A stretch of 45,357 bases of DNA, from contig LNEG01000074.1 in NCBI GenBank assembly GCA_001464865.1, positions 1 through 45,357 of the forward strand. Direction: 5' to 3'. Shown piece by piece: positions 26,702 through 35,175 of the stretch (positions are counted from its first letter, which is position 1; each line of letters starts with the position of its first letter). The stretch comes from Burkholderiales bacterium Ga0074133. GTDB lineage: Bacteria > Pseudomonadota > Gammaproteobacteria > Burkholderiales > Burkholderiaceae_C. The position numbers and the translations under genes are program-made. The notes beneath the pieces were generated by a model. The model ran no database searches and was not told the origin of the DNA. It saw only the letters and a program-made list of their open reading frames with translations.

Positions 26702-27070
26702 ATGACCCTTGACTACCTTGACTTTGACTACAGCGAAGACGCCGACGGTACCGGCACGTTCGATGCCATGGCCAGCGTACAGCCTGCGCAGCTCGTGCAC
26801 CTGCAGGCCGAGGTGGAGCGCGTGCTCGCCTGGGCACACGCCGGGTTTCCGGGCGAATGCCAGCCGCTGGAAGACGGTGGCACCTGGCAGTACGACCTGC
26901 GTGGCAGCCAGGAAACCAGTGCCCTGCTGGCGCTGGAGTTCGACGCCGAAACATCACGGCTGGCCGCCACGCCCGGCCCGGCAGGGCCGTCGCGCACCAC
27001 GGTGTGCCTCACCCTGAGCGGCAGTGCCGACTTTTGCACGGCGTTCCGTGACGTCTTCGGCATCGACTGA
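26702..27070 (+). CDS. Conserved-looking protein of unknown function
   Basis: A 122-aa acidic soluble protein with no signal peptide or membrane helix. The N-terminus is rich in Asp/Tyr (DYLDFDYSEDADG), and the rest alternates beta-like and helical segments (GGTWQYDLRG, TTVCLTLSGSADFCTAF). I recognise no family. It is divergent from the ABC ATPase gene with 100 bp between. A GACAAT hexamer at 26690-26695 lies seven bases before the start and no Shine-Dalgarno is visible, so the mRNA could be leaderless. Codon usage and GC3 look like real coding sequence. Confidence 0.7.
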   Translation: MTLDYLDFDYSEDADGTGTFDAMASVQPAQLVHLQAEVERVLAWAHAGFPGECQPLEDGGTWQYDLRGSQETSALLALEFDAETSRLAATPGPAGPSRTTVCLTLSGSADFCTAFRDVFGID

Positions 27071-27189
27071 CCGCGCGTGCCTGCACATGACCCCACGCCG
27101 TGCACAGGTTAGGCGCGGCCGGGCGTCACTCGAGACAGCGTCCGCTAAAGTCTAAACTCATTAGTTTTTATTCATCCTGGAGAGTTTTC

Positions 27190-28158
27190 ATGATGCATCG
27201 CCGTAATTTCCTGGGCGCCGGCCTGGGCCTGGCTGCCTACACTGCCGGTTCATTTGTGCCAGCCTGGGCGCAAAACGCGCCTAACCTTGGCACGCCCACG
27301 CTGCCCACTCCCGGGTTCCGACGCACCAAGATCGGCGACGTGGAAGTCATCGCGCTCAACGACGGCATCGCGCGCCGGCCACTCGGCGAGGAATTCGTGA
27401 AGAACGCGCCCCTCGCAGAAGTACGCGCCCTGTTGGCCTCGCAGGGTCTGGCCACCGACTACATCGACGTGCCGTTCACCCCGTTCCTGGTCATCGCCGG
27501 CGCCCGCAAGATGCTGATCGACACCGGCCTGGGCGAGTTTGGCGGTCCCACCACCGGCAAGCTGCTGGAAAACCTGCGGGCCGCAGGCGTGCAGGCTTCG
27601 GACATCGACACCGTGCTGATCAGCCATTTCCATGGCGACCACATCAACGGCATTCGCAACAAGGCGGGCGAACTGGTGTTCTCCAAGGCCAAGGTCATGG
27701 TGCCCGCTGTCGAGTACGCATTCTGGATGGACGACGCCCGCATGGCTGCTGCGCCCGCCGGCATGAAAGGCGCCTTCGAGAACGTGCGCCGCACCTTTGG
27801 TGGCATGGGCACGGACACCCTGGTGCAGTTTGCAGCGGGTGCCGAAGTGGGCCCAGGCATCCAGTCCGTGGCCGCTTACGGGCACACGCCCGGCCATTCG
27901 CTGTTCGAGCTGACTTCGGCAGGGCAAAAATTCTTCTACGTTGCCGACCTGACCAATGTGCCCGCGCTTTTTGCGCGCAACCCGGACTGGGCCGTGACGT
28001 TCGACATGGACGCAGAGGCCGCCCGCAAGGTGCGCCGCGACGTATTCCAGCGCGTCACCGCCAGCAAGGCCATGGTGGGCGGGTTCCACTTCCCGTTCCC
28101 GGCATTTGGACGCATGGCGGCAGCGGGCAACGGCTATGCCTTCGAACCGCTGGCCTGA
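27190..28158 (+). CDS. Tat-exported metallo-beta-lactamase-fold hydrolase
   Basis: A 322-aa periplasmic protein. The N-terminus HRRNFLGAGLGLAAYTAG is a Tat signal, with probable cleavage at AWA-QN (residue ~27). The MBL fold has the metal motif SHFHGDH (His146, His148, Asp150, His151), a later His in GHTPGH, and the C-terminal His in GGFHFPFP, so a di-metal site is expected. The family covers lactonases, beta-lactam-unrelated hydrolases and quorum quenching enzymes; the substrate is not deducible. Start 27190 has GGAG eight bases upstream. A 119-bp A/T-richer spacer precedes it. It is followed after 70 bp by another Tat-type protein in the same direction. Confidence 0.87.
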   Translation: MMHRRNFLGAGLGLAAYTAGSFVPAWAQNAPNLGTPTLPTPGFRRTKIGDVEVIALNDGIARRPLGEEFVKNAPLAEVRALLASQGLATDYIDVPFTPFLVIAGARKMLIDTGLGEFGGPTTGKLLENLRAAGVQASDIDTVLISHFHGDHINGIRNKAGELVFSKAKVMVPAVEYAFWMDDARMAAAPAGMKGAFENVRRTFGGMGTDTLVQFAAGAEVGPGIQSVAAYGHTPGHSLFELTSAGQKFFYVADLTNVPALFARNPDWAVTFDMDAEAARKVRRDVFQRVTASKAMVGGFHFPFPAFGRMAAAGNGYAFEPLA

Positions 28159-28228
28159 CGGATGCGCCACGGGCCGATGCACGGCCTGTGCCACCCCTGG
28201 CCTTCATGCAGGAGACGCTGCGGGAGGG

Positions 28229-28822
28229 ATGCACCGGCGCGCATTGCTGGCGGCAGCCGCTTCGGGCGCGGGCCTGGCACTGCTGCCACGGCAGGTGCGT
28301 GCTGCCGCCGAAGCCCCCGAGACGGCAGCGTTGCTGCGCCAGGGCGGCGTGGTGATGGCATTTCGCCACGCACTGGCCCCAGGCACCTTTGACCCGCCTG
28401 TTTTTCGCCTGGGTGACTGCAGCACGCAACGCAACCTGAGCGAAGACGGCCGCGCGCAGGCCCGCCGTATCGGCGAGTGGTTCAACCAGCAGGCACTGGT
28501 GCCTGCACGGGTGGCCTCCAGCCCGTGGTGCAGGTGCCTTGACACGGCCAGCCTGGCCTTCGGGCAGGCACCTGAAAGCTGGGCCGCTCTGGGTTCGCCA
28601 CGCGGCTACACCGAAGTCACCGGCGCAGCACATCTGCAAGCGCTGCGCAAGTCACTGGCAGCCGCATCCGCACGCCCGGGCCGCTTTGAGGTGTGGGTCA
28701 CGCACATGTTCGTGCTGGCAGACCTGGCAGGGGCCAACGCCGCCTCGGGGGAAGGCCTGGTGTTGCGCATGGGTCGCACCGGCAACGTGGAAACGCTTGC
28801 GCGTCTGGCTATACCTGCCTGA
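28229..28822 (+). CDS. Tat-exported histidine phosphatase family protein
   Basis: A 197-aa protein of the histidine phosphatase (phosphoglycerate mutase-like) superfamily. It has an N-terminal twin-arginine signal (MHRRALLAAAASGAG, cleavage near VRA-AA), the core FRHALAPG (Arg-His; the third RHG residue is Ala), SSPWCRCLDTA with the second Arg, and the late His in WVTHMF. ATG 28229 is preceded by GGGAGG; the open frame extends upstream without signal-like sequence. It is probably co-transcribed with the MBL-fold gene. Periplasmic members of this group are poorly characterised; the substrate is unknown. Confidence 0.82.
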   Translation: MHRRALLAAAASGAGLALLPRQVRAAAEAPETAALLRQGGVVMAFRHALAPGTFDPPVFRLGDCSTQRNLSEDGRAQARRIGEWFNQQALVPARVASSPWCRCLDTASLAFGQAPESWAALGSPRGYTEVTGAAHLQALRKSLAAASARPGRFEVWVTHMFVLADLAGANAASGEGLVLRMGRTGNVETLARLAIPA

Positions 28823-28868
28823 GGGCGCGCCGTCGGCCTACAGCCCGGCACGCAGCGCAAACCTATCC

Positions 28869-28914
28869 TCAAGGCACGCTGACGCTTGAGCGACCGGAGC
28901 ATTCGCACCGGTCT
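28869..28914. repeat. Two adjacent inverted repeats before the transglutaminase gene
   Basis: CTCAAG (28869-28874) pairs with CTTGAG (28886-28891), and GACCGG (28893-28898) with CCGGTC (28909-28914). They lie in a 209-bp spacer between two co-directional genes and have no U-run. They may be mRNA hairpins or regulator sites. Confidence 0.35.
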
Positions 28915-29031
28915 CGGCGCAGCAGCATGCCTCAACAGGATTTCCATGGTCTGCCGCTTCTTTCCTGCCTCCCGACTGTCAGCACTGCCCGGTGCACGGC
29001 TATGCCGCCGTCGCTGCACCGAGGCGCACGT

Positions 29032-30033
29032 ATGAGCGCGTGCCCTGCATCGCGGTCCGACCATGACACTGCACCGCCCACCCCGCCGCGGGCTTCGCAG
29101 GGCGGCAACGCCGCTGCGGTGGTGGGAGCGGTGGCGCCCCTTCAGCCCGCACCGCACAGCCGCGTGCGCATCGAGCTGGAGATCGGCCTGCGCTACGAAA
29201 TAGACTCCTACGGGGCCGATTTCGTCTTCAACATCCACCCTGCCAACACAGCCAGCCAGACACTTCACGACGAACGGCTGCGCATCAACCAGGATGTGCC
29301 CTACGACGTACACACCGACCCGGCCACAGGCAACCGCCACCTGCGCCTGCGGGGCGAACCCGGCGTACTGGAGGTGTCGTATGCCGCCACGGTGGACATC
29401 GCGCACTATCACGCCGACCCGGCACTGCTGGCAGAGGTACCTGTGCGGCTGCTTCCCCATGAGGCACTCGGCTACATCTACCCGAGCCGGTATTGCCAGT
29501 CGGACCGCCTGCTGCGCCTGGCCTTCAACAAGTTTGGTGGACTGCCGCAGGGCTACTCGCGCGTACGCGCCATCTGCGACTGGGTACAGGCGCATGTGGC
29601 ATTCGCATCCAATACCTCCAACTTCAATACGTCGGCGGTGGACACGCTGGTGGAGCAGGTGGGGGTGTGCCGCGACTTCGCCCACCTGATGATCGCCCTG
29701 TGCCGCGCCGTGAACATTCCCGCCCGTTTCACCACCGGCACCGACTACGGTGCCGATCCGGCGCTGGGCCCGCCCGATTTCCATGCGTACGTCGAGGTCT
29801 ACCTGGACAACCGGTGGTACATCTTTGATCCGTCGGGCACGGCCGTGCCCATGGGTCTGCTGCGCTTTGGCAGTGGACGCGATGCTGCGGACGTGGCCTT
29901 TGCCACCATGTTTGGCGGCGTACGCGGTGAACCGCCCGTCATCCGCACCGTGGCGGTAGCAGATGCAGCAAAGGGCCTGGTGCTGCCACACCCGTGCAGC
30001 ACAGCGCTGTCCACCGATCCAGGGCCCATCTGA
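29032..30033 (+). CDS. Transglutaminase-like protein
   Basis: A 333-aa protein with a bacterial transglutaminase N-terminal beta domain (about 42-125) and a papain-like transglutaminase core. The triad is visible as Cys in VGVCRDFAHL, His in DFHAYVEVY and Asp in IFDPSG. There is no signal peptide, so it is cytoplasmic. Such proteins (COG1305) are members of the widespread cluster with Anbu, alpha-E and ATP-grasp proteins, where they are thought to act in peptide or amide modification. Here the gene is separate from the Anbu gene at 2824, but both are in this window. ATG 29032 has GAGG eight bases upstream; in-frame ATGs at 29002 and 28927 add Arg/Pro-rich sequence without obvious conservation. 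Confidence 0.85.
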   Translation: MSACPASRSDHDTAPPTPPRASQGGNAAAVVGAVAPLQPAPHSRVRIELEIGLRYEIDSYGADFVFNIHPANTASQTLHDERLRINQDVPYDVHTDPATGNRHLRLRGEPGVLEVSYAATVDIAHYHADPALLAEVPVRLLPHEALGYIYPSRYCQSDRLLRLAFNKFGGLPQGYSRVRAICDWVQAHVAFASNTSNFNTSAVDTLVEQVGVCRDFAHLMIALCRAVNIPARFTTGTDYGADPALGPPDFHAYVEVYLDNRWYIFDPSGTAVPMGLLRFGSGRDAADVAFATMFGGVRGEPPVIRTVAVADAAKGLVLPHPCSTALSTDPGPI

Positions 30034-30158
30034 TGACCGGCGGCGGTGGCGTTGCACCCGCACGGGGCAGCCCGGACACGGCAAGAAGGCCCTGCCGGAC
30101 CGGGCCGCCACGAGGTATGGCCTAATATCGGTTTTTTCCAACCTACGCAGAGACCACC

Positions 30159-30329
30159 ATGGGCAACAAGATCGTCACCGAAGCAGACCGCAAGCGCACT
30201 CCCCAACCTACCCCCCTGCCCGGCTACTCGTTGGGCACGCAGGGCCGTGGCCAGCGCGTGAGCCTGGAACGCGGCGTGGCTACGCGCAGCAAGAAGAACC
30301 CAGGCAAGCGGTCGCGCAAGGGCGGCTGA
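30159..30329 (+). CDS. Small basic protein of unknown function (56 aa)
   Basis: A 56-residue ORF starting MGNKIVTEADRKRTPQ and ending in a Lys/Arg-rich tail (RSKKNPGKRSRKGG). It has no membrane helix or Cys motif. Its length, strongly basic C-terminus, own upstream TAATAT box (30123-30128) and an excellent terminator 40 bp after the stop argue for a real, independently transcribed gene. The composition suggests nucleic-acid or ribosome association, but I recognise no family and infer nothing further. Confidence 0.65.
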   Translation: MGNKIVTEADRKRTPQPTPLPGYSLGTQGRGQRVSLERGVATRSKKNPGKRSRKGG

Positions 30330-30369
30330 TACCTGCCCATTCCGTGCCTTGGGGCACGGACTGCCAGTC

Positions 30370-30396
30370 AAAACGCCCTCGTCAGAGGGCGTTTTT
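30370..30396 (+). terminator. Rho-independent terminator
   Basis: AAAACGCCCTC-GTCA-GAGGGCGTTTT is a perfect 11-bp stem with a four-base loop ending in a T-run (30391-30396). It lies 40 bp after the 56-aa gene and, being flanked by A and T runs, can also act for the leftward kinase operon ending at 30483. Confidence 0.92.
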
Positions 30397-30482
30397 ATTG
30401 GTGCCCAGGAATATTGCCGTCCTTGGTAGTCAATACCGCTGGAAGGGCACCGCCCAAGTCGCCCCGGAAACCGACTCCCACA

Positions 30483-33014
30483 CTACTCCAGCGGTACCGG
30501 CTCCGTTTCGGTCTGGCCCCGCGCGGGTAAAACAATGTGGAATGCCGTGCCTCCGCCTTCCACGTTGCGGGCATAAATCTGTCCGCTCATCGCCTCAACG
30601 ATCTTGCGGCAGATCGCCAGGCCCAGCCCGGTGCCACCCGATCCGTCCTTGGTCTTCGTCGACTGCACGAACGCTTCAAAGATGTGCTCCAGTTCTGGCT
30701 CGGGAATGCCCGGGCCCTGGTCGCGCACGACCAGATGCACCTGCCCCTTGGAGTCAAGCCGACCGCTCAGCGTGATCTTGCCGCCCGGTGGAGAGAACTT
30801 GATGGCATTGGCCACCACGTTACGGATCACCTGCTCAAACCGCAGCGGGTCGGCTTTCGCCATCAGTGGCACGTCTGCCAGCTGTACGTCCAGCAGCAGG
30901 CGACTGCGCGTGAGCAGTGGATCCAGCTCCCGCAACACAGGCCGTATCACGCCGCGCAGGTCAATGCGCTCCAGATGGAATGTGCCCACGGTACTCTCGA
31001 GCCGGGACACCTCCAGCAGATCATTGACGAGGTTGAGCATGCGCTGGCCAGCCAGATGGATGGATTCGAACATCGAAGCAAGCTTGGGCTGCGAGCCGCC
31101 GCGCAGCACGCCCAGTTCGGCAAAACCAAGGATGGACTGGAGCGGAGTGCGCAGTTCGTGGCTCATGTTGGCCACAAATTCCGATTTCGCCCGTGAGGCT
31201 TCCTCGGCGATGTCACGCGCTTCCTGGGTGGCGCGCTCAGCTTCGCGAAACTCGCTGATGTCCATCAGGATGCTGAGCACACCTGTCACGCGGCCGTGTT
31301 CGTCTGCAATGGCGGCCTTCTCCACGCGTGTGTCGCGTCGCGATCCATCCCCGCGCAGAACCTGCACTTCAAAGAAAGTGCGTCCGCCCCACCGCACCAG
31401 CTGCGAATTGGCCGAAGCGTGTGCGCGTACCTCCTCGGGCGGCAGGAATGACTGGAGAGAGTGACCCAGCACGTCTTCGCGGGCACGTCCCTTGTATTCT
31501 TCCCACGCACGGTTCACCCGCACCACGCGGTCCTGCGCGTCGGTCACGGAGATCGGCAGGGGGTTGGTTTCCAGAAGCAGCTCCTGGAACGCAATCTGCG
31601 CCTGCAACTGGTGCTGCGCTCTCCAGCGATCGGTGACATCGACCGCGCTCCCCGCAAATCCGGATAGTCGTCCATCGACCCGCAGCGGCACCACCGCCAC
31701 CTGCACCATCACCTGGCGCCCACCGGGAAACAGCGCAAGCGCCTCGCAGTGGCGAACCGTCTCGCGCGACTGGTGGTCCAGCAGGCGGGCCACCTCGGCC
31801 TTGCTTTGGGGAGCGATGAAGTCCTGCATCTGCTTGCCCACGGCGTTCGCCCCGGGCTCGCCGGTAAAGACTGTCCAGTGGGCGTTCACGTAGGTGATGA
31901 AGCCGTGCGCATCAGTGCGGAAGATCAACTCCTGCACGCTGCGCATGAGCACGCTGAGATCGTGCTCGCTCTGCGAGATGCGGCGCTGGGCGGCTTCGAC
32001 CTCGGCCAGGGCGGACTCGCGGGTACGCACGCCGCGCCACACGGCCAGCGTGAGCCCGATGGTCAGCAGCGTGAGCGCTGCCCCGATGCCCAGCAATGCG
32101 CGCGAGTCCGACAGCCACCGATCCACAGCGCTGCGGTAGGACTCTTCGACCATCACGACCAGCGGCTTGGTGCCCGATACACGAAAGCCCAGGATCTGCC
32201 GCTCGCCCGTTACCCCCTTGCCCACATAAGTGCCGTGCTCCTGCCTGGGAAGGTACTGGCTGAACACCGGGATGCGGCTGATCGACTGCCCGGCCATGGC
32301 GGCGGCCGCACCCGAACTGGCCAGCACCTGGCCAGCGTAGGACGCCACCACCGACTCGAAGGTCTCGGTCTCCAGCGTCAGGCGCTGGAAGTTGGACAAC
32401 GCATCGGGATTGATCAGTGCCACCAGCGACAGCAGGTCTCCACCTTCGGTCTTGAAACCGTGCTGTACGGGGATGTAGCCCACACCGGGCGGCGCGGGCA
32501 CGGGCGCGCCGTTCAGGCGGATGCTCTGCAGGCTGCGGCCGGCCACCCAGCCGCCCAGCAGGGTCTGCCCCGCGCTCACGGTGGGCCCCAGGCGGGGAAT
32601 ATCGACGAAAGTCTCGGCATCGCCTGCAAAAGTGCTGGCCACCACGCGACCGCCAGAGTCCATCACCGCCAGCCCCCTGAGGAAAGTCAGCCCGGCCAGC
32701 GCCTGCCTGAGGGCTTCCTCCATGCGGGGCGGCGTCGTGCCGGACGACATGACCGCCGGCGAACTGGACAGTGCATCCAGCGCCAGCTCCGTGGTTTCGA
32801 AGGTGCGCGTAGCCTGGTCCTCCAGGATGCGCGCCAGCATGGCGGCGTGGGCGTGGTTGCCACGCATGGCAACGCGAAAATCGTTGAAGGCAAGCGCCAC
32901 AATGGCCGCGAACACTGCCGCAGACGCCATGGCCCCGACGAGCAGAACCAGATGGCTCGGCTGGGAAAACCAGGCGCGCAGCGAGCGTGGGGACGCCACC
33001 TTCTTCTTGGCCAT
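30483..33014 (-). CDS. Membrane sensor histidine kinase with two PAS domains
   Basis: An 843-aa kinase. One N-terminal helix (about 20-43) is followed by a periplasmic Cache-like domain of roughly 270 residues and a second helix (LLGIGAALTLLTIGLTLAVW). Then come two PAS domains (about 365-480 and 500-605), HisKA with His619 (NMSHELRTPL), and HATPase with RDQGPGIP and GTGLGLAI. There is no C-terminal receiver, so a separate REC/HPt must complete the relay. Start 33014 (Met-Ala-Lys-Lys-Lys) lies one base after the stop of the solute-binding protein gene; an upstream in-frame ATG would add 27 residues overlapping that gene. It is the last gene of the leftward operon REC, HD-GYP, SBP, kinase. The ligand is unknown. 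Confidence 0.9.
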   Translation of the reverse strand: MAKKKVASPRSLRAWFSQPSHLVLLVGAMASAAVFAAIVALAFNDFRVAMRGNHAHAAMLARILEDQATRTFETTELALDALSSSPAVMSSGTTPPRMEEALRQALAGLTFLRGLAVMDSGGRVVASTFAGDAETFVDIPRLGPTVSAGQTLLGGWVAGRSLQSIRLNGAPVPAPPGVGYIPVQHGFKTEGGDLLSLVALINPDALSNFQRLTLETETFESVVASYAGQVLASSGAAAAMAGQSISRIPVFSQYLPRQEHGTYVGKGVTGERQILGFRVSGTKPLVVMVEESYRSAVDRWLSDSRALLGIGAALTLLTIGLTLAVWRGVRTRESALAEVEAAQRRISQSEHDLSVLMRSVQELIFRTDAHGFITYVNAHWTVFTGEPGANAVGKQMQDFIAPQSKAEVARLLDHQSRETVRHCEALALFPGGRQVMVQVAVVPLRVDGRLSGFAGSAVDVTDRWRAQHQLQAQIAFQELLLETNPLPISVTDAQDRVVRVNRAWEEYKGRAREDVLGHSLQSFLPPEEVRAHASANSQLVRWGGRTFFEVQVLRGDGSRRDTRVEKAAIADEHGRVTGVLSILMDISEFREAERATQEARDIAEEASRAKSEFVANMSHELRTPLQSILGFAELGVLRGGSQPKLASMFESIHLAGQRMLNLVNDLLEVSRLESTVGTFHLERIDLRGVIRPVLRELDPLLTRSRLLLDVQLADVPLMAKADPLRFEQVIRNVVANAIKFSPPGGKITLSGRLDSKGQVHLVVRDQGPGIPEPELEHIFEAFVQSTKTKDGSGGTGLGLAICRKIVEAMSGQIYARNVEGGGTAFHIVLPARGQTETEPVPLE

Positions 33015-33015
33015 T

Positions 33016-33855
33016 TCAGCGCACGACGATGGTTGCCAGGCCGTTGCGGCCGGCGGCCTCAACCAACCTACCGTCACGCTTGATCCGTGCCACAAAGGAG
33101 TCCATCACAGCAAGCCAGCGCTCATCGCCCTTTTTCACCGCATAGCCGTACGGAAGCACCGAAAACGGTTGGGGAGACTCCACCAGCCGGGCCCAGTCGG
33201 CGTTGTCCAGCAGACGCCGGCTGTAGGGGTAGTCGGTCATGAATACGTCCACCCGCCCGGCCATCAGCTCACGCTCGCGCGTGGCCGGGGGCTTGACGGT
33301 GACCATGGTGGCCTTTTTGAGCCGCTGTGCCATCACGGGCTCCATGAACGTACCTGCCTGTACGCCCACCAGCACACCGGGCTGGTCGATGTCAGCCCAC
33401 TGGCGCACTACCGTATTGCTCTTGGTCGTGATGCCGTAGATGTCGCTCTTCAGGTAGGGCTCGGTAAAGGCCAGCTTTTCCATCCGCTGGGGCAGCATGC
33501 CCACGGCAAACATCGCCACGTCGCAGCGGTCCTGCGTGAGATCGTCGATGAGGCCGGGGAAACTCGACTCGACATACTCCACGCGGGCCTTGATGTCCTG
33601 CCCGAGGGCCACCGAAAGCTCGATGTCGATGCCGGCGAGGGCTTGCGTGCGGGGATGCCGGTACGTGACGCCGTAATAGTCGGGCCAGATGCAGACCTTG
33701 ACGGTCGAGGTGGCCTGCACACGGTCTGCCACCGGCCCCGCCGACGCAGCCGGCGCCAGGATACCGGACACGCCTGCGGCAGCGCACAGGCCCGCCAGCA
33801 GCCTCGCAGCCCATGGTTTGGTGTGGCCGCTGCGGCCGGTTGACGAAGACATCAT
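33016..33855 (-). CDS. Periplasmic solute-binding protein (SBP_bac_3 family)
   Basis: A 279-aa protein with a signal sequence (LLAGLCAAAGVSGILAPAASA) and a family 3 extracellular solute-binding fold. Motifs are GIDIELSVALGQ, DVAMFAVGMLPQRMEKLAFT, EPYLKSDIYGI and MAGRVDVFMTDYPYS. These proteins bind amino acids or small carboxylates. No ABC permease or ATPase is nearby. The gene sits between an HD-GYP gene and a sensor kinase gene, one base from the latter, so it probably presents a ligand to the kinase periplasmic domain rather than feeding an importer; this is inference. The start has GGAG six bases upstream. Confidence 0.88.
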   Translation of the reverse strand: MMSSSTGRSGHTKPWAARLLAGLCAAAGVSGILAPAASAGPVADRVQATSTVKVCIWPDYYGVTYRHPRTQALAGIDIELSVALGQDIKARVEYVESSFPGLIDDLTQDRCDVAMFAVGMLPQRMEKLAFTEPYLKSDIYGITTKSNTVVRQWADIDQPGVLVGVQAGTFMEPVMAQRLKKATMVTVKPPATRERELMAGRVDVFMTDYPYSRRLLDNADWARLVESPQPFSVLPYGYAVKKGDERWLAVMDSFVARIKRDGRLVEAAGRNGLATIVVR

Positions 33856-33889
33856 GGTCTCTCCAGGTGGTGGGCGGGGGCCCGCGTGC

Positions 33890-34669
33890 TCAGTGGGAAT
33901 CTATCAGGTCGTCGAACGAGGGACGCTCCTGAGTGACCTTGCACCGCAGGGCATCGATCTGCGCCACATTGGCCATGAAGGCGTCGACCACGGCGGGGTC
34001 GAACGCCCGCCCGCGCTCGCCTGCCAGCATCTGCAGCGCGACGTCGACTGCAAACGCCGGGCGGTAGACCCGATCCATCGTGAGCGCATCAAAAAAATCA
34101 ACGACGGCGGTGATGCGGCCACACAGCGGAATCGCGTCGCCCGCCAGGCCATCGGGATAGCCGGAACCATCCCACCGCTCATGGTGCGTGACCGCGACTT
34201 CGGCCGCCATCCGAAACACTGGAATGTGATTGGAGCGGCCCAGAATCTCGGCGCCCATGGCTGCATGGCGGTTCATCAGCTGCCGCTCCTCGGGTGTCAG
34301 CGCGCCCGGCTTCTTGAGCACATAGTCAGGGATACCTATCTTGCCGATGTCGTGCATGGGTGCCGCCTTGCGCAGCATGCGCGCGTAGCCCGGGCTCTGA
34401 CCGAGGATGAGCGCGAGCGCTTCCGCCAGATACCCGATGCGAACGATGTGCACGCCCGTGTCGTCATCCTTGAGCTCGGCAGCGGCAGAAAGCTGCAGCA
34501 ATGCCCCGTGGTGCGCGCGGGTCACTTCGCGCAGCGCATCATTGCGCTCGCGATACATGCGCCCGAAGTCCTGGATGAACACCTCCATCTGCCGGGCGGC
34601 TGCCTCGTCGAAGCAACGTGCCTCGGCCACCCGCTCGCCGCAAACCGGAAGCCCGCCGTCCATCATCAC
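33890..34669 (-). CDS. HD-GYP domain c-di-GMP phosphodiesterase
   Basis: A 259-aa cytoplasmic protein. An N-terminal helical region (about 1-65) leads into a complete HD-GYP domain with MHDIGKIGIPD, NRHAAMGAEIL, THHERWDGSGYP and DFFDALTMDRVYR. All metal and GYP residues expected for hydrolysis of c-di-GMP to pGpG or GMP are present. It has no receiver of its own; the receiver is the separate protein encoded immediately upstream, whose stop overlaps this start (34666-34669). Such split REC/HD-GYP pairs are equivalent to the common RpfG-type fusion. Confidence 0.9.
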   Translation of the reverse strand: MMMDGGLPVCGERVAEARCFDEAAARQMEVFIQDFGRMYRERNDALREVTRAHHGALLQLSAAAELKDDDTGVHIVRIGYLAEALALILGQSPGYARMLRKAAPMHDIGKIGIPDYVLKKPGALTPEERQLMNRHAAMGAEILGRSNHIPVFRMAAEVAVTHHERWDGSGYPDGLAGDAIPLCGRITAVVDFFDALTMDRVYRPAFAVDVALQMLAGERGRAFDPAVVDAFMANVAQIDALRCKVTQERPSFDDLIDSH

Positions 34670-35037
34670 AAGGCCGCTTCGAGGCGGTAGATCTTTTCGA
34701 GTACCTGCAGCGTGCTGAAGGGCTTCATGAGGTAGTCGTCCGCACCGGCGGCTATGCCCATTTCGCGATCGCTGGCCTGCACGCGGGCCGTCAGCATGAT
34801 CACCTTGGTATGCCGGGTGGCCGGGTCGGACTTGATGCGGCGGCAGACATCCAGGCCTGTGAGGGTGCCGGGCATCATCACGTCAAGCAGCACGATGTCT
34901 GGCTGGAGTTCCTGCGCAAGGACCCAGCCGGCATCGCCGGTGGATGCCTCATGGATCTCGAAGTCATCGAATTCGAGCGTCATTTTCAGCAGTTTGCGAA
35001 TGTCCAAATGGTCTTCGACAATCAGGATTTTTTTCAT
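34666..35037 (-). CDS. Single-domain response regulator (CheY-like REC)
   Basis: A 123-aa receiver domain with Glu8/Asp9, phospho-acceptor Asp52 (LLDVMMPG), Thr83 and Lys105 (MKPFS), all as expected for phosphorylation. There is no output domain. The start overlap with the HD-GYP gene suggests it controls that enzyme or shuttles phosphate from the kinase at 33014. It is the first gene of the leftward operon, divergent from the HTH-REC gene across an A/T-rich 138-bp spacer. Confidence 0.92.
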   Translation of the reverse strand: MKKILIVEDHLDIRKLLKMTLEFDDFEIHEASTGDAGWVLAQELQPDIVLLDVMMPGTLTGLDVCRRIKSDPATRHTKVIMLTARVQASDREMGIAAGADDYLMKPFSTLQVLEKIYRLEAAL

Positions 35038-35067
35038 GTGCAGCTTTCATGAGGACAGTAACGGAGT

Positions 35068-35097
35068 AGAAAAAAGGAGTTAAAACAACTTTTTTCT
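35068..35097. promoter_or_regulatory. A/T inverted repeat in divergent signalling promoter region
   Basis: AGAAAAAAG (35068-35076) and CTTTTTTCT (35089-35097) form a perfect 9-bp inverted repeat around a 12-base loop. The spacer 35038-35175 is markedly A/T-rich compared with the window. It separates the two divergent signalling operons, so a shared operator or bent promoter is plausible; the HTH-REC protein encoded next door is a candidate binder. Confidence 0.5.
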
Positions 35098-35175
35098 TCT
35101 GATTGGGATCATATCAATCATTTTTATCAAACTCAAGCCCACAGCACAGGAATTTCGCGAGAAAATGTAGGCGCT

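Noticed and set aside
28606..30141. 511-aa minus-strand ORF over the transglutaminase region
   Set aside because: The plus strand has a complete catalytic triad; this frame is Arg/His/Gln-rich noise.
31749..33083. 444-aa plus-strand ORF within the sensor kinase gene
   Set aside because: Shadow of the kinase; no homology-like blocks.
33016..33855. Component of an amino-acid ABC importer
   Set aside because: No permease or ATPase adjacent; the gene is one base from a sensor kinase gene and downstream of HD-GYP, so a sensing role fits better.
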